The position numbers and the translations under genes are program-made. DNA of 64,000 nucleotides, taken from contig JAUOZS010000001.1 of NCBI GenBank assembly GCA_032334055.1, positions 1,400,501 through 1,464,500 of the forward strand. The letters are read 5' to 3'. Of this stretch, positions 42,270 to 50,790 are shown in pieces. Positions within the stretch are counted from its first letter, which is position 1. Every line of letters starts with the position of its first letter. The notes under the pieces are model-generated. The model worked only from the letters and a program-made list of their open reading frames with translations, did no database searches and had not been told where the DNA came from. The stretch is from Selenomonadales bacterium 4137-cl (GTDB lineage: Bacteria > Bacillota > Negativicutes > Sporomusales > UBA7701).

Positions 42270-43598
42270 GTGCGCATCGTAGATACCATCCTTGATAAAC
42301 GCGACGGCCGCGAGTTGTCCGCCGCGGTGATAAACGAGCTGATCGCCTCATACACCGCCGGAGAGATACCCGATTACCAAATGGCCGCCTTCCTGATGGC
42401 CGTATACTTTCGCGGCATGACCGCGGCGGAAACCGCAGCCCTCACGCTCGCCATGGCCAAATCCGGGGCCACCGTCGACCTCGGCGCCGTGCCCGGCGTC
42501 AAGGTCGACAAACACAGCACGGGCGGGGTCGCGGACACCACCACCCTTGTGCTTGCGCCGCTGGTGGCGGCCGCCGGCGTGCCGGTGGCGAAAATGTCCG
42601 GGCGCGGCCTCGGTTTCACCGGCGGAACCATCGACAAACTTGAGGCTATCCCCGGTTTCCGCACCGCCCTCAGCAGCGAGGAATTTCTCGCCAACCTTGG
42701 CCGCATCGGCGTGGCCATCACCGGCCAGACCGCCGACATCGCCCCGGCCGACGGCAAGCTTTACGCCCTCCGTGACGTCACCGCCACCATCGAAAGCATA
42801 CCCCTAATTGCTTCATCGGTCATGAGCAAAAAGATCGCCGCCGGCGCCGACAAGATACTCCTCGACGTAAAAACCGGCAGCGGCGCCTTCATGAAGACGC
42901 CCGAACAAGCCTTCAAACTGGCGGAAACCATGGTCGGCATCGGGACGCTGGTCGGCCGCGAAACCATGGCCGTCATCTCCACGATGCACGAGCCGCTGGG
43001 CCTTGCGGTCGGCAACAGCCTGGAAGTCGCCGAAGCCATCGACATCTTGAGCGGTGCCGGCGGCGCTCCCGAACTGCGGGAGATATGCCTGACCCTTGGC
43101 GCCCATATGCTCGTAATGGCCGGGAAAGCCGCCGACTTCGCCGCCGGCTACCGCAAGCTGCAAGAGCTTCTCGACGGCAAGGAGGCGCTGGCGAAATTCG
43201 CCGCCCTCGTGGCCGCCCAGGGAGGCAACCCCGACGTCGTCGCCAACCGTGCCCTCCTGCCGCTGGCCGCCATCCGCCACATTGTCGCGAGTCCGGCGGG
43301 CGGCTTCGTGCAGTCCGTCGATGCCGCCCGCATCGGCTATGCCGCTATGATCCTCGGCGCGGGCCGCGAGTACAAGGGCCAGCAAATCGACCTCGGAGCA
43401 GGGCTAGTCATGCACTGCCGCCTCGGCGACAAGCTCGCGCTAGGCCAGCCGCTGGCCACCCTCTACACCGCAGACCCGACCAAAATACCGTCAGCCGAGG
43501 CCGCCATCTCCGCCGCGATTACCATCGGGCCGGACAAGGCCGCCAGACCGGAGCTTATCCTCGGTACTGTCACCGCCGCCGGTATAAACATGGTATAA
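42270..43598 (+). CDS. pdp: Pyrimidine-nucleoside phosphorylase
   Basis: A 442-residue member of the thymidine and pyrimidine phosphorylase family that releases the base from uridine or thymidine using phosphate. The signature region is VKVDKHSTGGVADTTTLVL followed by MSGRGLGFTGGTIDKLE. Product ribose 1-phosphate is the substrate of deoB, 6 bases upstream. GTG start. Confidence 0.95.
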   Translation: MRIVDTILDKRDGRELSAAVINELIASYTAGEIPDYQMAAFLMAVYFRGMTAAETAALTLAMAKSGATVDLGAVPGVKVDKHSTGGVADTTTLVLAPLVAAAGVPVAKMSGRGLGFTGGTIDKLEAIPGFRTALSSEEFLANLGRIGVAITGQTADIAPADGKLYALRDVTATIESIPLIASSVMSKKIAAGADKILLDVKTGSGAFMKTPEQAFKLAETMVGIGTLVGRETMAVISTMHEPLGLAVGNSLEVAEAIDILSGAGGAPELREICLTLGAHMLVMAGKAADFAAGYRKLQELLDGKEALAKFAALVAAQGGNPDVVANRALLPLAAIRHIVASPAGGFVQSVDAARIGYAAMILGAGREYKGQQIDLGAGLVMHCRLGDKLALGQPLATLYTADPTKIPSAEAAISAAITIGPDKAARPELILGTVTAAGINMV

Positions 43599-43625
43599 AT
43601 GTGAAAACGACAAAAGCCTGCCGAA

Positions 43626-43657
43626 GCCGTCGCTTGAAGATAGCGGCGGTTTTTTTG
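43626..43657 (+). terminator. Terminator after pdp
   Basis: GCCGTCGC and GCGGCGGT flank a 9-base loop, then eight T. Confidence 0.85.
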
Positions 43658-43776
43658 CGCCTTGCCTCGGGCGAAGCCGCCTGGCGATATTCAGCCATTT
43701 TCCGGTTATCCTAACACCAGACAGCGCAGGGTAGGTACCAGTGTACAAGCAAAGCCATTTTGGAGGGCGGGAAAGC

Positions 43777-45399
43777 ATGGCCCACAAACGGTCGGGGCAG
43801 GTTATTCTAAAAGGCACGCTCATGCTGACAACGGCGGGCATCATTGTGAAAATCATCGGCTCACTCAACTGGGTCATTCTCTCACGCGTCCTCGGCGGCG
43901 AAGGTATGGGCCTTTATCAAATGGCCTACCCGCTATATCTCCTGGCGTTGAGCGTATCCTCCGCCGGCATCCCCGTGGCCGTATCGATAATCACCGCCGA
44001 GCGGGTCGCCGAACTTGACTACCGGGGCGCCCGGCGTATTTTCCGGGTGGCGGCCTGGTTGCTTGCAGCGACCGGCGCCCTTTTCAGCCTGCTGATGTAT
44101 TTTAGCGCCGCCTGGTTGATAGAGGAGCGATACATCCGTGACGCCCGGGCTTACTATTCGCTCGTCGCCCTGGCTCCAGCCATTTGGCTGGTCACCCTCC
44201 TCGCCGCCTTTCGCGGCTATCTCCAGGGCTGGCAGATCATGACCCCGACCGCCCTGTCCCAGGTCGGCGAACAGGTGCTTAGGGTCGTCACCATGCTGGC
44301 CTTCGCCACCTTCCTCGCACCGCGGGGAGTGGAGTACGCCGCCGCCGGGGCCACCTTCGGCGCTACGCCGGGGGCGCTGGCCGGCCTGATCGTCATGCTA
44401 TTTTTTTACTGGCGGCATCGCGCGAAGCTTTCACAGGAGGCTACTGTATGCACGGAAAAGACGATCCCGGTTGCCGGGATAATCCGCCGCATCCTCGCTC
44501 TGTCGCTGCCTATTTCCGCCTCCGGCCTCATGCTGCCGGTGGTTGCCAACCTTGATCTCCTTATCGTTCCCAGAAGGCTGGAGGCGGCCGGCTACTCAGT
44601 GGCGGCGGCCACGGAACAGTTCGGCTACCTTACCGGCATGGCCGTGCCGCTTGCCGGCCTAGCCACCGTGCTAACCGGCGCTCTCGCCACCAGCATCGTC
44701 CCGGCCATTTCCGATGCCTGCGCCCGCCGGGACAGCGACCGGTTGCGCAGGCGCACCGCAGCAGCCTTCCGCCTCGCCAACACCGTCACGGTCCCGGCCG
44801 CGGCAGGCGTATACATACTTGCCGAGCCGCTGACCACGATGCTGTATCACGCGCCGGGGGCCGCGGCGGCGGTCGAGACACTCGCCTTCAGTATCCTCTT
44901 TCTCGGCATCCACCAGGTGTCCACCGGGATATTACAAGGGATGGGACGCACCCTTATTCCCGCCGTCAACATGGTTATCGCGGCCACTATCAAGGTTGGC
45001 CTGAACTGGACCCTCACCGCCGTGCCCGGTCTTGGGATCACCGGAGCGGCCTGGGCGACGGTGGCCGATACAATCCTCGCGGCATTGCTTAACATGTACT
45101 TTATCAGGCTGTATACCGGCTTCAGCCTCGACCTCAGGGCTTTGCTGAAAAGCGTACTCTCGGCCGCCGCGATGGGAACGGCCGTATATGGGACCCATCG
45201 CTTCCTGGCCGCTGCGGCGCACAGCAACTCACTGGCCACGGCGGCCGCCATCGTCGTCGGCATCGGAGTTTACGGCCTGTTCATGTTAACCGTGGGCGGC
45301 ATCAGAGCAACGGACATAAAAATGGTGCCGCTGATCGGTGAAAATCTGCTGAAAATACTCGTCGCTTTTCGTCTGCTTAAGCACAACAGCGCCGGCTGA
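43777..45399 (+). CDS. spoVB: Polysaccharide/lipid II flippase-like protein, SpoVB type
   Basis: A 540-residue membrane protein of the MOP superfamily with about 14 helices. SpoVB moves lipid-linked cortex precursors during sporulation; MurJ-like relatives act in growth. The position before dacF and spoIIA suggests the sporulation paralogue. ATG 43777 follows GGAGGG (43762-43767) by 9 bases; an earlier in-frame GTG at 43741 would place that site inside the gene. Confidence 0.85.
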   Translation: MAHKRSGQVILKGTLMLTTAGIIVKIIGSLNWVILSRVLGGEGMGLYQMAYPLYLLALSVSSAGIPVAVSIITAERVAELDYRGARRIFRVAAWLLAATGALFSLLMYFSAAWLIEERYIRDARAYYSLVALAPAIWLVTLLAAFRGYLQGWQIMTPTALSQVGEQVLRVVTMLAFATFLAPRGVEYAAAGATFGATPGALAGLIVMLFFYWRHRAKLSQEATVCTEKTIPVAGIIRRILALSLPISASGLMLPVVANLDLLIVPRRLEAAGYSVAAATEQFGYLTGMAVPLAGLATVLTGALATSIVPAISDACARRDSDRLRRRTAAAFRLANTVTVPAAAGVYILAEPLTTMLYHAPGAAAAVETLAFSILFLGIHQVSTGILQGMGRTLIPAVNMVIAATIKVGLNWTLTAVPGLGITGAAWATVADTILAALLNMYFIRLYTGFSLDLRALLKSVLSAAAMGTAVYGTHRFLAAAAHSNSLATAAAIVVGIGVYGLFMLTVGGIRATDIKMVPLIGENLLKILVAFRLLKHNSAG

Positions 45400-45486
45400 C
45401 GACGCGTGATGCTTTCAATTACCAAGTGTAAGGGCAAATTCTCCTGGACACGCTAGCAACAAAAGCGAAAAAGGGGTGTACATTCT

Positions 45487-46665
45487 ATGAGGCGACAGCG
45501 ACCTGCGGCCATTTTAACCCTCCTGTTATTCATAGCTGCCATTATCTTAGGCCCCTGTCAAGCGGCAGCCGCCCCCGCGCCCAAGGCACCGTCCCGCGCC
45601 CCGGTGGAAACCACGGCGGTATCGGCAATTCTCATGGACGCCAACGGCAACATCCTCTACGAAAAAGACCCACACAAGCAGTTGCCGCCGGCCAGCGTAA
45701 CCAAAATAATGACCTTATTATTGGGAATCGAAGCAGTAGAACAGGGTCGCCTCAAGCTTACCGACCAGATTCACACGAGTGAAAACGCCTGGCGCCAGGG
45801 GGGCTCGCAGATCTGGCTTGAGCCCGGGGAAGCGATGACCGCCAAAGAAATCCTCATCGCCGTGGCGGTCGTGAGCGCCAACGATGCGGCCGTAGCCCTT
45901 ATGGAGCACATCTACGGCAGCGAAGCAGCCGCCGTAGACGCCATGAACCGCCGGGCCGAGGAACTCGGTCTCAAGAATACCCGCTTCGCAAACGTCAACG
46001 GACTGCCGGCCCCCGGCCACTACATGAGTGCGCACGACGCCGCCGTAATCGCCGTGGAAGCCGTCAAGCATCCGCTTTACTTGGAATTTTGCGGCATCAA
46101 GGAATACTGGCTGCGCGACGGCAAGAACTGGCTCGTGAATACCAACAAGCTGTTGTGGTGGTATAAAGGCGGCGACGGACTCAAAACAGGGTGGACGGAA
46201 GAAGCCAAATACTGTTTTGTGGGTACCGCAAAGCGCGACAGCCTCCGCCTAATCGGCGTCGTATTCGCCACTCCCGAACCCCGCTCGCATCTGCGGGAAA
46301 GCATGAAATTAATGGATTGGGGCTTCGCCAATTACAGCGCCGTACCGATTGTTGACAAAGGCGCGGCTGTCGATCGTCTGCGGGTAAGCAAGGGCACTGA
46401 GCGCGAGGTTTCCCTGGTCGCAAAAGAAGAACTTAACCTCACATTGCCCAAAGGACAGCAGAAAAACCTCCAGAAGCAGGTTCTCAGCGACGGCAGCCTC
46501 AAGGCGCCGGTGGAGGCCGGGCAGAAATGCGGCGAATTGGTGGTTCTCAAAGACGGCAAAGAGATTGGCAAAGTCGACCTCGTCGCCGAAAAGGCGGTCG
46601 CCAAAGCCGGTTTCTTCCGGATAATGCAGGATATGTTCGACACCCTGTTCAACCTCGCGAAATAA
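45487..46665 (+). CDS. dacF: D-alanyl-D-alanine carboxypeptidase DacF
   Basis: A 392-residue low-molecular-weight penicillin-binding protein. A signal peptide ends near residue 27 (CQAAAAP), then the motifs SVTK (Ser70, Lys73), SAN (130-132) and KTG (Lys233). A C-terminal beta domain and an amphipathic anchor (FRIMQDMFDTLFNL) follow. In Bacillus dacF lies before spoIIA, is made in the forespore and tunes cortex cross-linking. A GTGTA and GGACACGCTA pair 15 bases apart upstream vaguely recalls a sigma-F promoter but is not convincing. Confidence 0.93.
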   Translation: MRRQRPAAILTLLLFIAAIILGPCQAAAAPAPKAPSRAPVETTAVSAILMDANGNILYEKDPHKQLPPASVTKIMTLLLGIEAVEQGRLKLTDQIHTSENAWRQGGSQIWLEPGEAMTAKEILIAVAVVSANDAAVALMEHIYGSEAAAVDAMNRRAEELGLKNTRFANVNGLPAPGHYMSAHDAAVIAVEAVKHPLYLEFCGIKEYWLRDGKNWLVNTNKLLWWYKGGDGLKTGWTEEAKYCFVGTAKRDSLRLIGVVFATPEPRSHLRESMKLMDWGFANYSAVPIVDKGAAVDRLRVSKGTEREVSLVAKEELNLTLPKGQQKNLQKQVLSDGSLKAPVEAGQKCGELVVLKDGKEIGKVDLVAEKAVAKAGFFRIMQDMFDTLFNLAK

Positions 46666-46679
46666 AGCTTCCCAGCTAT

Positions 46680-46705
46680 GCGGGCCGTGTGCCCGCGTTT
46701 TTTTT
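46680..46705 (+). terminator. Terminator between dacF and spoIIA
   Basis: GCGGGC and GCCCGC flank CGTGT, followed by G and eight T. Confidence 0.85.
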
Positions 46706-46740
46706 GTCCTGATAAACTATCGGTAAAATTCACGACCTTT

Positions 46741-46767
46741 GCAGGAAAATTTTTCCTAATAGCGAAT
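46741..46767 (+). promoter_or_regulatory. Sigma-H promoter of the spoIIA operon
   Basis: GCAGGAAAA (46741-46749), 11 bases, AGCGAAT (46761-46767). It fits the sigma-H consensus at every defined position, with the same spacer as at spo0A. Confidence 0.85.
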
Positions 46768-46802
46768 TATCGATATGAATGTGGCAAGCGGGAGGTAGGA
46801 AT

Positions 46803-47138
46803 TTGAATATCAGCACTCAAGTAAAACAAGGCATTCTCGTCGTAAGGGTAGAAGGAGAGCTTGACATGCATGTCGCCGGCGAGTTCCGGCAGAAGATCGA
46901 CGAAGCCCTTGACGCCGGCGACGTACGCCACGTCGTCCTCAGCCTCAAAGGGGTGACCTTTGTCGATAGTTCCGGCTTGGGAGCCATCCTCGGCCGCTAT
47001 AAGAAAATCAGCGCCAACGGCGGGCTACTGCTGGCGGCCAACGTAAGGCCCCAGGTCAACAGGGTCTTTGAGTTGTCAGGGTTGCTGAAGATAATCAGGA
47101 CATTCGGCACCGAGGCCGAAGCCCTGAATAGTCTGTGA
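46803..47138 (+). CDS. spoIIAA: Anti-sigma factor antagonist SpoIIAA
   Basis: A 111-residue STAS-domain protein that frees sigma-F from SpoIIAB when unphosphorylated. The phosphorylation site is the first serine of DSSGLGAILGRY (Ser56). TTG 46803 is chosen because GGGAGG at 46790-46795 lies 7 bases upstream; an in-frame ATG at 46779 lies before that site. Confidence 0.96.
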   Translation: MNISTQVKQGILVVRVEGELDMHVAGEFRQKIDEALDAGDVRHVVLSLKGVTFVDSSGLGAILGRYKKISANGGLLLAANVRPQVNRVFELSGLLKIIRTFGTEAEALNSL

Positions 47139-47149
47139 GGAGGGCAACC

Positions 47150-47581
47150 ATGGCGAGCAAGAACGAGATCAGAATGTCGTTCCCCAGTAACAGCGAAAAC
47201 GTCGGCATTGCCCGGATAACCGCCGCCGCTTTTGCCTCGCAGCTCGATCTGACCATAAGCGATATCGAGGAAATTAAGGTCGCTGTTTCCGAAGCGATAA
47301 CCAATGCCGTCATCCACGGCTATGGGGCCGGGGAGGGGGAGATAGAATTCACCCTCATGCTTGACGGCGACCGGCTGGAATTTGTCGTTGCCGACCACGG
47401 CAAGGGTATCGCCGACATCGAACAGGCCAGGCAGCCCTCATTTTCCACCGATCCGGACAGAATGGGCCTCGGTTTCGTCTTCATGGAATCTTTTATGGAC
47501 GAAGTAGTTGTCGAATCAGCCGTCGGCACAGGCACAACCGTCAGGATGGTAAAAAGATTAGCCGCCCAGCCGGCTCATTAG
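47150..47581 (+). CDS. spoIIAB: Anti-sigma F factor and kinase SpoIIAB
   Basis: A 143-residue GHKL ATPase that binds sigma-F and phosphorylates SpoIIAA. The N box is EAITNAVIHGYG, with DHGKGI and MGLGFVFMESFMD forming the nucleotide-binding boxes. ATG 47150 follows GAGGAGGG; the GTG at 47135 overlaps the spoIIAA stop and lies before the site. Confidence 0.96.
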   Translation: MASKNEIRMSFPSNSENVGIARITAAAFASQLDLTISDIEEIKVAVSEAITNAVIHGYGAGEGEIEFTLMLDGDRLEFVVADHGKGIADIEQARQPSFSTDPDRMGLGFVFMESFMDEVVVESAVGTGTTVRMVKRLAAQPAH

Positions 47582-47591
47582 GCGGGCGACC

Positions 47592-48323
47592 ATGTTTGAC
47601 GACAAGGAGATCGGCGTTCTGTTAGAGAAAGCCCAGGCAGGCGACCAGGGCGCCAAAGAACTGATCGTCGAAAAGAACCTCAACCTCGTGCGCAGCATCG
47701 TCCATCGTTTCACCGGGCGCGGGTACGAATGGGACGATCTTTTCCAAATCGGCTGCATCGGACTTATCAAAGCTGTCGAGCGCTTTGATCCGGCCTTTGG
47801 CGTCAAGTTCTCCACCTACGCAGTGCCGATGATTATCGGCGAAATTCGCCGCTTCATCCGTGACGACAGCCCGGTTAAAGTAAGCCGGCCGCTCAAAGAG
47901 CTTGCCTATCGGGTCCACCGTGTCCAGGAGAAGCTGCAGGGAAATCTCGGCCGCGAGCCGACCATCATAGAAGTGGCCGAAGAGCTCGCCCTTTCGCCCC
48001 AGGAGATCGCCGAAGCGCTCGAAGCCGTTCAGCCGCCCGCCTCTCTTTACGATCAGACCTTTTTCGAAGGCGGCGACCCCATCCGGCGCATGGATCAGAT
48101 CGGTTCCGACCCCGGCCACGATGTCGTAGCGATCGATAATCTGGCGTTGAGGGAAATATTGTCCCGGCTGCCGCCGCGCGAACGCACGGTAATCAGGATG
48201 AGATTCTTTGAAGATAAGACCCAGTCGGAAATCGCCCGCCTTATCGGTCTTTCCCAGGTACAGGTATCACGGATAGAAAAGCAGGCCCTTAGATTAATCA
48301 AAGAATACCTCCAGACTTCCTGA
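47592..48323 (+). CDS. sigF: RNA polymerase sigma factor SigF
   Basis: A 243-residue sigma-70 family factor, the first forespore-specific sigma. Region 2 carries GYEWDDLFQIGCIGLIKAVERFDPAFG and FSTYAVPMIIGEIRRF, and region 4 carries the helix-turn-helix TQSEIARLIGLSQVQVSRIEKQAL. The first seven codons give the flexible N-terminus. It is the last gene of spoIIA; the stop lies in the loop of the terminator. Confidence 0.96.
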   Translation: MFDDKEIGVLLEKAQAGDQGAKELIVEKNLNLVRSIVHRFTGRGYEWDDLFQIGCIGLIKAVERFDPAFGVKFSTYAVPMIIGEIRRFIRDDSPVKVSRPLKELAYRVHRVQEKLQGNLGREPTIIEVAEELALSPQEIAEALEAVQPPASLYDQTFFEGGDPIRRMDQIGSDPGHDVVAIDNLALREILSRLPPRERTVIRMRFFEDKTQSEIARLIGLSQVQVSRIEKQALRLIKEYLQTS

Positions 48324-48345
48324 TAAATGGAGGTCTTATTTTTTT
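48313..48345 (+). terminator. Terminator of the spoIIA operon
   Basis: AGACTTCC and GGAGGTCT, with one T-G pair, flank TGATAAAT containing the sigF stop; seven T follow. Confidence 0.85.
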
Positions 48346-48381
48346 GCCTGGACGCGGCATACTAACCAAGAGGTGAAGAGC

Positions 48382-48564
48382 ATGGTCAGCGCCAAGCGAT
48401 GGTGGGTCGCCCTGCTGGTGGTTGCGCTGCTCGCGGCCGGAAGCGCAGCGGCGTGGGTATACCACTTTCGACCTTTACCCCGGACGCCGGCGCGAGCCCG
48501 CCAAGTCATGATCATGGATCATGCTGGTTACTTCGTCCAAATCCATCGAAACCTTAAACATTGA
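48382..48564 (+). CDS. Small single-pass membrane protein
   Basis: A 60-residue protein with one membrane helix near residues 8-26 (WWVALLVVALLAAGSAAAWVY) and a basic tail rich in Arg and His. I do not recognise the family. GAGGTGAAGAGC lies directly before the ATG. It sits between sigF and the spoVA operon, so a sporulation role is possible but unproven. Confidence 0.6.
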   Translation: MVSAKRWWVALLVVALLAAGSAAAWVYHFRPLPRTPARARQVMIMDHAGYFVQIHRNLKH

Positions 48565-48593
48565 GGCATAAAACGGAGAAAAGGGAGCAGACT

Positions 48594-48635
48594 ATGGACC
48601 GTAGCACACAATCAAACAACAAGGAGGCAAAATAA
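48594..48635 (+). CDS. 13-residue leader frame coupled to the dodecin gene
   Basis: A 14-codon frame (MDRSTQSNNKEAK) with AAAAGGGAG before its ATG. Its TAA shares a base with the dodecin ATG, and it contains the dodecin ribosome-binding site AAGGAGG. It may be a translated leader or chance. Confidence 0.35.
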   Translation: MDRSTQSNNKEAK

Positions 48636-48835
48636 TGGGTGTCGTAAAAGTCATCGAGCTCGTCGGCACTTCACGTCAGAATTGGACTGACGCTGTCGAC
48701 AACGCCGTCAGCGAGGCGTCGAAAACCATCGACGACATACTGGGCGTAGAAGTGACCAATTTCACCGCCAACATCGATAGCGGCCGCATCGCCGAATACA
48801 AAGCAGATGTAAAAATCGCCTTCCACGTCCACTAA
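48635..48835 (+). CDS. Dodecin family flavin-binding protein
   Basis: A 66-residue dodecin. These dodecamers bind and store flavins. VIELVGTSRQNWTDAVDNAVSEASKTIDDI is the family core with the Trp that stacks on flavin, followed by the strand TANIDSGRIAEYKADVKIAFHV. The ATG follows AAGGAGG by 6 bases. A terminator follows. Confidence 0.92.
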   Translation: MGVVKVIELVGTSRQNWTDAVDNAVSEASKTIDDILGVEVTNFTANIDSGRIAEYKADVKIAFHVH

Positions 48836-48847
48836 TCGCATATCTGA

Positions 48848-48876
48848 AGGGTGCCGCAAGGCACTCTTTCATTTTT
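48848..48876 (+). terminator. Terminator after the dodecin gene
   Basis: AGGGTGCC and GGCACTCT flank GCAA, followed by TTCATTTTT. Confidence 0.82.
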
Positions 48877-48932
48877 GGCGGAACGCATTAATTGCCCTAT
48901 TGCCGGCAAGAATATATCAGGAGGTGAGCGAC

Positions 48933-49397
48933 GTGCCCGTCAGCGACGGCAGGCAGGGACAGCAGGAATTTCAGAAATGGTACCAGGACCGCTACAATCA
49001 GGTCAAGCCCAAGCCGCCCATTCTCAAAAACGCCCTGTGGGCATTCGTGGTAGGCGGCCTTATTTGTACCCTGGGACAAGTCATCCAGACCTACTTCATC
49101 GGCCTCGGCTTATCGCAGAAAGAAGCGGCGGGGCCTACATCAGCTGTGCTTATCTTCCTGGCGGCCCTCTTTACCGGTCTTGGCATCTACGATGAGTTGG
49201 GCCGAAAAGCGGGCGCGGGTTCGATAGTTCCCATCACCGGCTTCGCCAATTCGATCGTCGCCCCCGCCATGGAGTACAAGCGGGAAGGCTATGTATTCGG
49301 TGTCGGGGCGAAAATGTTCACCATTGCCGGGCCGGTGATCGTCTACGGTCTCTTAACGGCCGTCGTCGTAGGACTGATATACTGGGCATTTCACTAG
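48933..49397 (+). CDS. spoVAC: Stage V sporulation protein AC
   Basis: A 154-residue membrane protein of the SpoVA dipicolinate channel; in Bacillus SpoVAC acts as a mechanosensitive channel. NALWAFVVGGLICTLGQ and PITGFANSIVAPAMEYKREGYVFGVG are typical. GTG 48933 is 4 bases after a perfect AGGAGGTGAG; an in-frame TTG at 48900 lies before that site. First gene of the spoVA operon; no clear sigma-G promoter seen. Confidence 0.95.
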   Translation: MPVSDGRQGQQEFQKWYQDRYNQVKPKPPILKNALWAFVVGGLICTLGQVIQTYFIGLGLSQKEAAGPTSAVLIFLAALFTGLGIYDELGRKAGAGSIVPITGFANSIVAPAMEYKREGYVFGVGAKMFTIAGPVIVYGLLTAVVVGLIYWAFH

Positions 49398-49409
49398 GGA
49401 GGGCAATAC

Positions 49410-50414
49410 TTGAACAAGAAGAGCGGCAAGCAGACGATAGCCTACGCCGCCCCGCCCTTTCTGGTCTCGGCGGCCGCAGTCGCCGGACCGATGGAAGAGC
49501 AGGGGCTGCTGGGCGGACAGTATGACAGAATCCTTGAGGACAATCTTGCCGGTCAGGATAGCTGGGAAAAAACCGAATCCCTGATGCTGGAATTGGCTTT
49601 AAACACGGCTGTCAACAAAATGGGCGGCGCCTTGGACGACATCGACTTTATTCTTGCCGGCGACCTTCTCAATCAGCTCATGTCGTCCCACTTCGCCGCT
49701 CGCAGCCTGGGCCGCCCTTTCCTCGGCCTGTACGGCGCCTGTTCGACAATGGCCGAGAGTATGCTGCTCGGCGCGGTGCTCGTCGACGGCGGTTTCGCTT
49801 CCATGGTCGCGGCAGCGGTATCGAGCCATCACGACGCCGCCGAACGGCAGTACCGCTATCCCACCGAGCTCGGGGTGCAGCGTCCTCCGGCGGCGCAGTG
49901 GACGGTGACCGGCGCCGGGGCTGTCGTCCTCTCGCGGGAAGGCAACGGTCCGAGAGTCACGGCAGCAACTGTCGGCAAAGTGGTGGACGCCGGGCTGAAG
50001 GATCCGAACGCCATGGGACCGGCTATGGCGCCCGCCGCCGCCGACACGCTCTGGCAGCATCTGCAGGACACCGGCAGACAGCCCAATTACTACGACATCA
50101 TCCTGACCGGCGATCTCGGCCAAATCGGCAAAACCCTGCTCATCCAGCTTATGCAGGAAAAGGGCGTTGACATCGCCGCGAATTACGAAGACTGCGGGCT
50201 GATGATCTACAAAGAGGAACAGGACCCTCACGCCGGCGCCAGCGGGTGCGCCAGTTCAGCGCTCGTTTTGTGCGGCCATGCTTTTCCGCTGCTCGTCGCC
50301 GGGCGGCTGAAACGCATCCTGCTCATCGGCACAGGCAGTCTTCACAGCCCCACCTCATACCAGCAGAAGGAAACACTCCCAGCCATCGCCCATGCCGTGG
50401 CCATAGAAGCATAG
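49410..50414 (+). CDS. spoVAD: Stage V sporulation protein AD
   Basis: A 334-residue thiolase-fold protein that binds dipicolinic acid in Bacillus. AGDLLNQLMSSHFAARSLGRPFLGLYGACSTMAES shows the thiolase-like nucleotide region, with GDLGQIGK and HSPTSYQQKETLPAI near the end. TTG start behind AGGGAGGGC. It lies 12 bases after spoVAC. Confidence 0.96.
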   Translation: MNKKSGKQTIAYAAPPFLVSAAAVAGPMEEQGLLGGQYDRILEDNLAGQDSWEKTESLMLELALNTAVNKMGGALDDIDFILAGDLLNQLMSSHFAARSLGRPFLGLYGACSTMAESMLLGAVLVDGGFASMVAAAVSSHHDAAERQYRYPTELGVQRPPAAQWTVTGAGAVVLSREGNGPRVTAATVGKVVDAGLKDPNAMGPAMAPAAADTLWQHLQDTGRQPNYYDIILTGDLGQIGKTLLIQLMQEKGVDIAANYEDCGLMIYKEEQDPHAGASGCASSALVLCGHAFPLLVAGRLKRILLIGTGSLHSPTSYQQKETLPAIAHAVAIEA

Positions 50415-50427
50415 AGGAGGAGAAAAA

Positions 50428-50781
50428 TTGCAGGCATATGTAATGGCCTTTGTCATCGGCGGCTTGATTTGCGTAATCGGCCAGCTTCTGATGGATCTCA
50501 CCCCGCTTACCCCTGCTCATGTTCTCGTATTATTCGTCGTGATCGGCGGTATAATGAGCGGCCTCGGCCTTTATCAGCCTCTCGTCGAAATGGGGGGAGC
50601 CGGGGCGACCGTTCCCTTGCCGGGTTTCGGCCATGCTTTGGTCAGCGGCACCGTCGAAGAAATCAATAAATCCGGTCTGACTGGCGTCTTCAGCGGCGCC
50701 CTGAAAGCCTCGGCCTTTGGAATAACTGCGGCCGTAGTCTTTGGACTGCTGGCCGCCGTAACCTTCAACCCCCGGGGATAG
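50428..50781 (+). CDS. spoVAE: Stage V sporulation protein AE (membrane subunit, SpoVAEb type)
   Basis: A 117-residue membrane protein with about four helices, related to SpoVAC. FVIGGLICVIGQLLMD and VPLPGFGHALVSGTVEEINKSGLTGVFSGALKA are hallmark stretches. With SpoVAC and SpoVAD it forms the core complex for dipicolinate uptake. TTG start behind GAGGAGGAG. Confidence 0.95.
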   Translation: MQAYVMAFVIGGLICVIGQLLMDLTPLTPAHVLVLFVVIGGIMSGLGLYQPLVEMGGAGATVPLPGFGHALVSGTVEEINKSGLTGVFSGALKASAFGITAAVVFGLLAAVTFNPRG

Positions 50782-50790
50782 GAGAAGGCA

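Noticed and set aside
45427..45456. GTGTA-N15-GGACACGCTA as a sigma-F promoter of dacF
   Set aside because: The spacing is right but several consensus positions fail; too weak to report as a feature.
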